9,845 nucleotides of DNA from SAR116 cluster bacterium (lineage in GTDB: Bacteria; Pseudomonadota; Alphaproteobacteria; Puniceispirillales; UBA1172): positions 1 to 9,845 of the forward strand of contig NZIT01000102.1 of assembly GCA_002691725.1 (NCBI GenBank). The letters run 5' to 3'. Shown piece after piece: positions 6,490-9,845 of the stretch. Numbering within the stretch: position 1 is the first letter of the stretch; the number at the start of each line of letters is the position of its first letter. The position numbers and the translations under genes are program-made. The notes beneath the pieces are model-generated. The model saw only the letters and a program-made list of their open reading frames with translations. It did not search any database and was not told the origin of the DNA.

Positions 6490-8007
6490 TTAATTGACGT
6501 AAGGGTTTTTGCCTTTTCGCATTAACAGCCGTAATGGTAGCCCGTCTAAGCCAAAATCATCACGCAATCCAGCCGCCAGATATCGCAAATAATGATCAGG
6601 CAAGTCAGCAGGACGACTGACAAAAAGCGCAAAACTTGGTGGCCGCGTTTTGATCTGTGTCGCGTAACGTATTCGCAGACGCCTGCCTTGTACCAATGGC
6701 GGCGGGTGGGCTTCTAATTTAACATCAAGCCATCGGTTCAGATCAGCCGTGGAAATACGCCAGTTCCAGCGATCATAAATGGTAAAGACGTGATCCATTA
6801 ATTTATCAATCCCCTTACCTTTGAGGGCTGAAACTGTGACCACAGGAACGCCTTTCACCTGACCCAATGATTGATCCAGCTGATAGCGTAATTCTTTTAA
6901 TCGCTCTTGCTTATTGGTGGTGATGTCCCACATATTTGCGGCAATGACCATGGCGCGGCCTTCCTCGGCGACCAAGCGCGCAATAGCCAAATCTTGGCGG
7001 TGCAAGTCTTCTCTGGCGTCGATCATAACAACGCAAACATGGGCAAACCGAATAGCCCGCAAAGCATCATCAACCATAGCTTTTTCTAACTTATCATCAA
7101 TCCGCGCCTTGCGCCGCATCCCTGCTGTATCAACCAGCATGATATTTTGATCATTATAGGTAAATGGGATTTCAATGGCATCGCGGGTAATCCCGGCCTC
7201 CGGCCCCGTCAATACGCGCTCCTCACCTAGCAAGTGATTTGCCAATGTGGATTTCCCCATATTCGGGCGGCCAATAATCGCTATCCGTAATGGGCCTGTG
7301 TCTTGCTGATCATCAATCGCGCCTATGCTGTTATTATTTTCAACAGCAGGATTAATATCACCATCATCAAAGTCGGTTAGGCTCTGCTGGGGATTATCTT
7401 CATCGAAAGAAGGATCGTGAGCCAGATCATCCTCGTTATCATCCTCGCTGTCGTCATCATGTTCATTTTTAGCACTATCCAAATCAGGCATGAGCAGATG
7501 CAATTTACCCATTTTCTCTGCCAATTCAACAATCGCATCATAGAGATCGCCTAGCCCCTCACCATGTGCCGCCGAAACGCCAATCGGTTGATCCAGCCCT
7601 AATTGCCATGCTTCCATTAACCCATCACGGCCAGCCTTGCCTTCGCATTTATTACCTACCGCGAATACCGCCGCACCTGACCGTCTAATCGCATTAGCAA
7701 AGAAAATATCGGCTTCTGTTATGCCAGACCGCGCATCAAAAAGCAGCAATGTCAGATCACTATTGGCAATGGCATATTCGGTTTGCCGGCGCATTCTATC
7801 TTCCAGACTGCCTTTGCTTGATTCTTCCAGTCCAGCCGTATCAATTAAGCGAAACTCCAACCCTGCAAGCTTTCCAAGCCCCTCACGCCGATCTCGTGTC
7901 ACCCCAGGGCGATCATGGACAATGGCATGTTGGCGTCCAGTCAGACGATTAAAGAGGGTAGATTTGCCAACATTGGGGCGACCTACGATTGAAATAGCAA
8001 ATTCCAT
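6490..8007 (-). CDS. der: Ribosome assembly GTPase Der (EngA)
   Basis: The 505-residue product is the essential double GTPase Der, which acts in late 50S subunit assembly. G domain 1 has the P-loop GRPNVGKS (9-16), PGVTRDR (34-40), DTAG (56-59), NKCE (119-122) and SA (145-146). G domain 2 has GRPNMGKS (246-253), ITRD (273-276), DTAG (293-296), NMWD (358-361) and SA (393-394). A KH-like RNA-binding domain follows (about 411-505) and ends in the usual Lys-Gly-Lys-Asn-Pro-Tyr tail. Two things are odd. The second G4 motif has Met where NKxD has Lys. The linker between G domains (about 172-239) is very long and acidic, which explains why the protein exceeds the usual 440-490 residues. The gene starts 14 bases after bamB; the only ribosome-site candidate is AAGG at the bamB stop, so coupling to bamB is plausible. 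Confidence 0.97.
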   Translation of the reverse strand: MEFAISIVGRPNVGKSTLFNRLTGRQHAIVHDRPGVTRDRREGLGKLAGLEFRLIDTAGLEESSKGSLEDRMRRQTEYAIANSDLTLLLFDARSGITEADIFFANAIRRSGAAVFAVGNKCEGKAGRDGLMEAWQLGLDQPIGVSAAHGEGLGDLYDAIVELAEKMGKLHLLMPDLDSAKNEHDDDSEDDNEDDLAHDPSFDEDNPQQSLTDFDDGDINPAVENNNSIGAIDDQQDTGPLRIAIIGRPNMGKSTLANHLLGEERVLTGPEAGITRDAIEIPFTYNDQNIMLVDTAGMRRKARIDDKLEKAMVDDALRAIRFAHVCVVMIDAREDLHRQDLAIARLVAEEGRAMVIAANMWDITTNKQERLKELRYQLDQSLGQVKGVPVVTVSALKGKGIDKLMDHVFTIYDRWNWRISTADLNRWLDVKLEAHPPPLVQGRRLRIRYATQIKTRPPSFALFVSRPADLPDHYLRYLAAGLRDDFGLDGLPLRLLMRKGKNPYVN

Positions 8008-8021
8008 TGTGATCAGATGCC

Positions 8022-9362
8022 TTAGCGAAACGCATAAAGACGACCGGAATCATCCAACAGGATAAAGCTGCCACCTGATACAATAGGCGGCGCAGAGATT
8101 TTATTTGCGAGGGACATATTGCTCAACATCGCACCCGTATCAGGGTCAAGGAAATAGGCGCGCCCATTTTGATCAAGAACAATCACCTGACCCCCCGCAA
8201 CGATTGGCCCTAGATGCCTGATCGGTTTGTCAGACACATTGACATCTAATGGGATCGCCCCGGGCAGGCTAGATATCCAGCGCAATGCCCCATCATTGCG
8301 GCGTAGCGCATAAACTCTGCCCTTGGTGCTAACAACAAATATTGAATTGCCAGCCACCCACGGCATTTGATGCGATGGCAACATGATCTCCCACGCAAGG
8401 CTACCGGTGCGGGTGTTAAACGCCGCAAATCGGCCTGACATGCTACCAGCATAGACGATGCCGCCAGCATGCACAGGATGACCGACAATTGTATTAATTT
8501 GATCAAGCGCTGTTTGCGGCAGCAAGCTGGCCAAATTATCACCCCATAAAAAGCCACCCTGATTAAGGTCAAGGGCAGATATTTCTGCATCATTACCAGC
8601 AAAGATGACTTCATTTTTTGCAATAGCAGGCGATGAAACACCAAGCACACGAGTGGTTTCAGGATTGCCGACCCGTGACCACAAAAACGTGCCATCAGTT
8701 TTATTCAAAACAATCAATCGTCCATCAAAATCGGTGATAGCAAGCCCTTGATCAGATACCGTAGGGCCGCCTAAAATTGGCAAATCAAACGTCTCGCGCC
8801 AATTTTCTTCACCTGTTGCGGCATCAAGGCTAACAACGACATTACCGCCAGCATGGGCATATAGCTGATCATCATTAAACGCTAACCCGCCAGCAATACC
8901 AGGTTGAGTATCATCAATCTGCTGTTCGATTTGCCGCGACCAGACAATGCTTCCGTCTTCTATATTTAATGCTGTCACCATTTTATCAGGGGTTATCGCA
9001 AACACCATTCCACGGCTTGCCACAGGTGCCGCCATTAATGTGCCAAAATCCGCGCTATCCCCAATGTTAGCTGACCACGCTTGCTCAAGCGGCAAATCAA
9101 GTGCCAAATGACCACCAGCATGTGACGCCAGCAAGCCCGGATGGCTGTATATAATGTTAGGGATATCCTCACCAATCATGGCGCCTTCATTTGTGGCGGC
9201 ATCATCTGTGGTTGGCAAGGCAATCAGATCAAGGATTTCAGAACGTTCACCCGGCAGAATAACATCCTTTTCACCACATGCCGCCAGCCCCAGTATAGAA
9301 GCAGACATAACCGCAGATATTGCAACAATCCTCAAGCCAATTGATTTTGCACGAATGAACAC
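8022..9362 (-). CDS. bamB: Outer-membrane assembly lipoprotein BamB (PQQ-like beta-propeller)
   Basis: The 446-residue product is a BamB homologue, the lipoprotein of the BAM complex that supports BamA in inserting beta-barrel proteins into the outer membrane. Residues 1-28 form a lipoprotein signal peptide: basic N-terminus, hydrophobic core, lipobox LAAC with Cys29 as lipidation site. The residue after Cys is Gly rather than Asp, compatible with outer-membrane sorting. From about 90 on, at least seven PQQ-like propeller repeats follow the pattern aliphatic-x-AL-(D/N)-x2-(D/T)-G-x3-W, for example near 128-142, 167-178, 207-219, 261-273, 313-324 and 350-362; the last strand, LYAFR, closes the propeller at the very C-terminus. 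The start is GTG at 9362, supported by GGAG seven bases upstream and by the complete signal peptide; the next Met (residue 19) would destroy it. Flanking genes match the yfgM-bamB-der order of E. coli. Confidence 0.93.
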   Translation of the reverse strand: MFIRAKSIGLRIVAISAVMSASILGLAACGEKDVILPGERSEILDLIALPTTDDAATNEGAMIGEDIPNIIYSHPGLLASHAGGHLALDLPLEQAWSANIGDSADFGTLMAAPVASRGMVFAITPDKMVTALNIEDGSIVWSRQIEQQIDDTQPGIAGGLAFNDDQLYAHAGGNVVVSLDAATGEENWRETFDLPILGGPTVSDQGLAITDFDGRLIVLNKTDGTFLWSRVGNPETTRVLGVSSPAIAKNEVIFAGNDAEISALDLNQGGFLWGDNLASLLPQTALDQINTIVGHPVHAGGIVYAGSMSGRFAAFNTRTGSLAWEIMLPSHQMPWVAGNSIFVVSTKGRVYALRRNDGALRWISSLPGAIPLDVNVSDKPIRHLGPIVAGGQVIVLDQNGRAYFLDPDTGAMLSNMSLANKISAPPIVSGGSFILLDDSGRLYAFR

Positions 9363-9369
9363 TTGGTTG

Positions 9370-9373
9370 CTCC
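9370..9373 (-). promoter_or_regulatory. Ribosome binding site of bamB deciding a GTG start
   Basis: On the minus strand GGAG lies seven bases before GTG at 9362-9360, in the 15-base gap after the upstream TPR gene. It selects the GTG start, the only one that gives a complete lipoprotein signal peptide. Confidence 0.7.
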
Positions 9374-9377
9374 GATC

Positions 9378-9845
9378 TTATTCTTTAGTTGCCAGAACTT
9401 GCTCTAGTAATTGTTGTCTGGCTCTGGCGCGGGGGGTTAACGGGGAGGCAAGTGATTTCCATATCTGCAAATATGCCATTGCACTTGCCGCATCACCCTG
9501 CTCAAGACTAATGGCAATCTGCCATTCCAGCTTGAGAGAAGCCCATGGGCTTTCATTATGATCAATCCTGTCCAGTCTCGCCATTTTTTCATCTAAAGAA
9601 ACACCATCAGAGGCATGGATAACCGACAGGATTAAAGCCCCCTCACGATAAACGCCCTCTAAATTGGTATCTTCGGCAAGGCCTAGATATAAAGCCTCCG
9701 CTCTAACAGCATCAGATTTAGCCAATTCAGCTGCGGTCGCAAATTGCGCCAGCATGCCGTAGCCACTGCTTTCATCCGTCAAATCTGCCAGATTGCCAAC
9801 AATATCATCAGATAGAACCGCCGCCTGATACTGATTGGCAACATT
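9378..9845 (-). CDS. YfgM-like TPR-type envelope protein, C-terminal part (5' end outside window)
   Basis: The frame is open from the window edge (first codon 9845-9843, Asn) to TAA at 9378; 155 residues are visible and the N-terminus is missing. The segment is helical and rich in Ala, Leu and Glu. It shows TPR-like helix pairs: YGMLAQFATAAEL, then AEALYLGLAEDT, and PWASLKLEWQIAISLEQGD followed by AMAYLQ, ending in RARARQQLLEQVLA. This layout resembles the C-terminal part of the YfgM/TPR_21 family, whose members have one N-terminal membrane anchor and a periplasmic TPR domain, and which in E. coli associate with the SecYEG translocon and periplasmic chaperones. The anchor cannot be checked here. 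The position directly upstream of bamB (15 bases), as in E. coli yfgM-bamB-der, is the strongest support. The TTG at 9782 is internal, not a start. Confidence 0.75.
   Translation of the reverse strand, partial: NVANQYQAAVLSDDIVGNLADLTDESSGYGMLAQFATAAELAKSDAVRAEALYLGLAEDTNLEGVYREGALILSVIHASDGVSLDEKMARLDRIDHNESPWASLKLEWQIAISLEQGDAASAMAYLQIWKSLASPLTPRARARQQLLEQVLATKE

Noticed and set aside
6420..6490. Bidirectional intrinsic terminator between the convergent SDR and der genes
   Set aside because: I looked for a GC-rich stem followed by a T-run on either strand and found none; the spacer is tandem direct repeat, not inverted repeat.
7637..8065. Plus-strand open frame of 142 codons opposite the start of der
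   Set aside because: It is antisense to the conserved G domain 1 of der, and its composition is that of a shadow frame without recognisable motifs.

Overview
This window looks like compact chromosomal DNA from an alphaproteobacterium. GC content is moderate, mid-to-high 40s percent by eye (not computed). Genes are tightly packed, with stop/start overlaps and no stretch over about 110 bases without a gene. The gene order alr - mlaE - mlaF - radA - cvpA - purF - SDR on one strand, facing a TPR protein - bamB - der group on the other, fits alphaproteobacterial housekeeping synteny. A marine lineage such as the SAR116/Puniceispirillales group would suit the composition, but that is a guess without a search.

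Plus strand, 1-6420: the 3' end of alanine racemase (peptidoglycan D-alanine supply); a 108-base spacer with a five-unit 13-bp tandem array; permease and ATPase of an Mla-type phospholipid ABC transporter; the DNA repair ATPase RadA; the membrane protein CvpA; amidophosphoribosyltransferase PurF (first step of purine synthesis); and a short-chain dehydrogenase/reductase. mlaF/radA and cvpA/purF are joined by TAATG overlaps and purF/SDR by an ATGA overlap. The segment from mlaE to the SDR is therefore probably one transcription unit with translational coupling.

Convergence point, 6408-6489: the two gene groups meet tail to tail, with 69 bases between stop codons. Almost all of this is an 18-bp tandem repeat (four units). 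The first unit contains the last codons and stop of the SDR gene, so the gene's own 3' end seems to have been copied three more times. I see no hairpin terminator there.

Minus strand, 9845-6490: the 3' part of a YfgM-like TPR-type envelope protein, the outer-membrane lipoprotein BamB (assembly of beta-barrel proteins), and the double GTPase Der/EngA (50S ribosome assembly). The same order, yfgM-bamB-der, is known from E. coli.

I found no mobile element, tRNA, rRNA, CRISPR array or phage gene, and no convincing new biological system. The points most worth a second look are the two tandem arrays, an unusual G4 motif (NMWD) and a long acidic linker in Der, and the MlaE/MlaF pair with no MlaD partner beside it.
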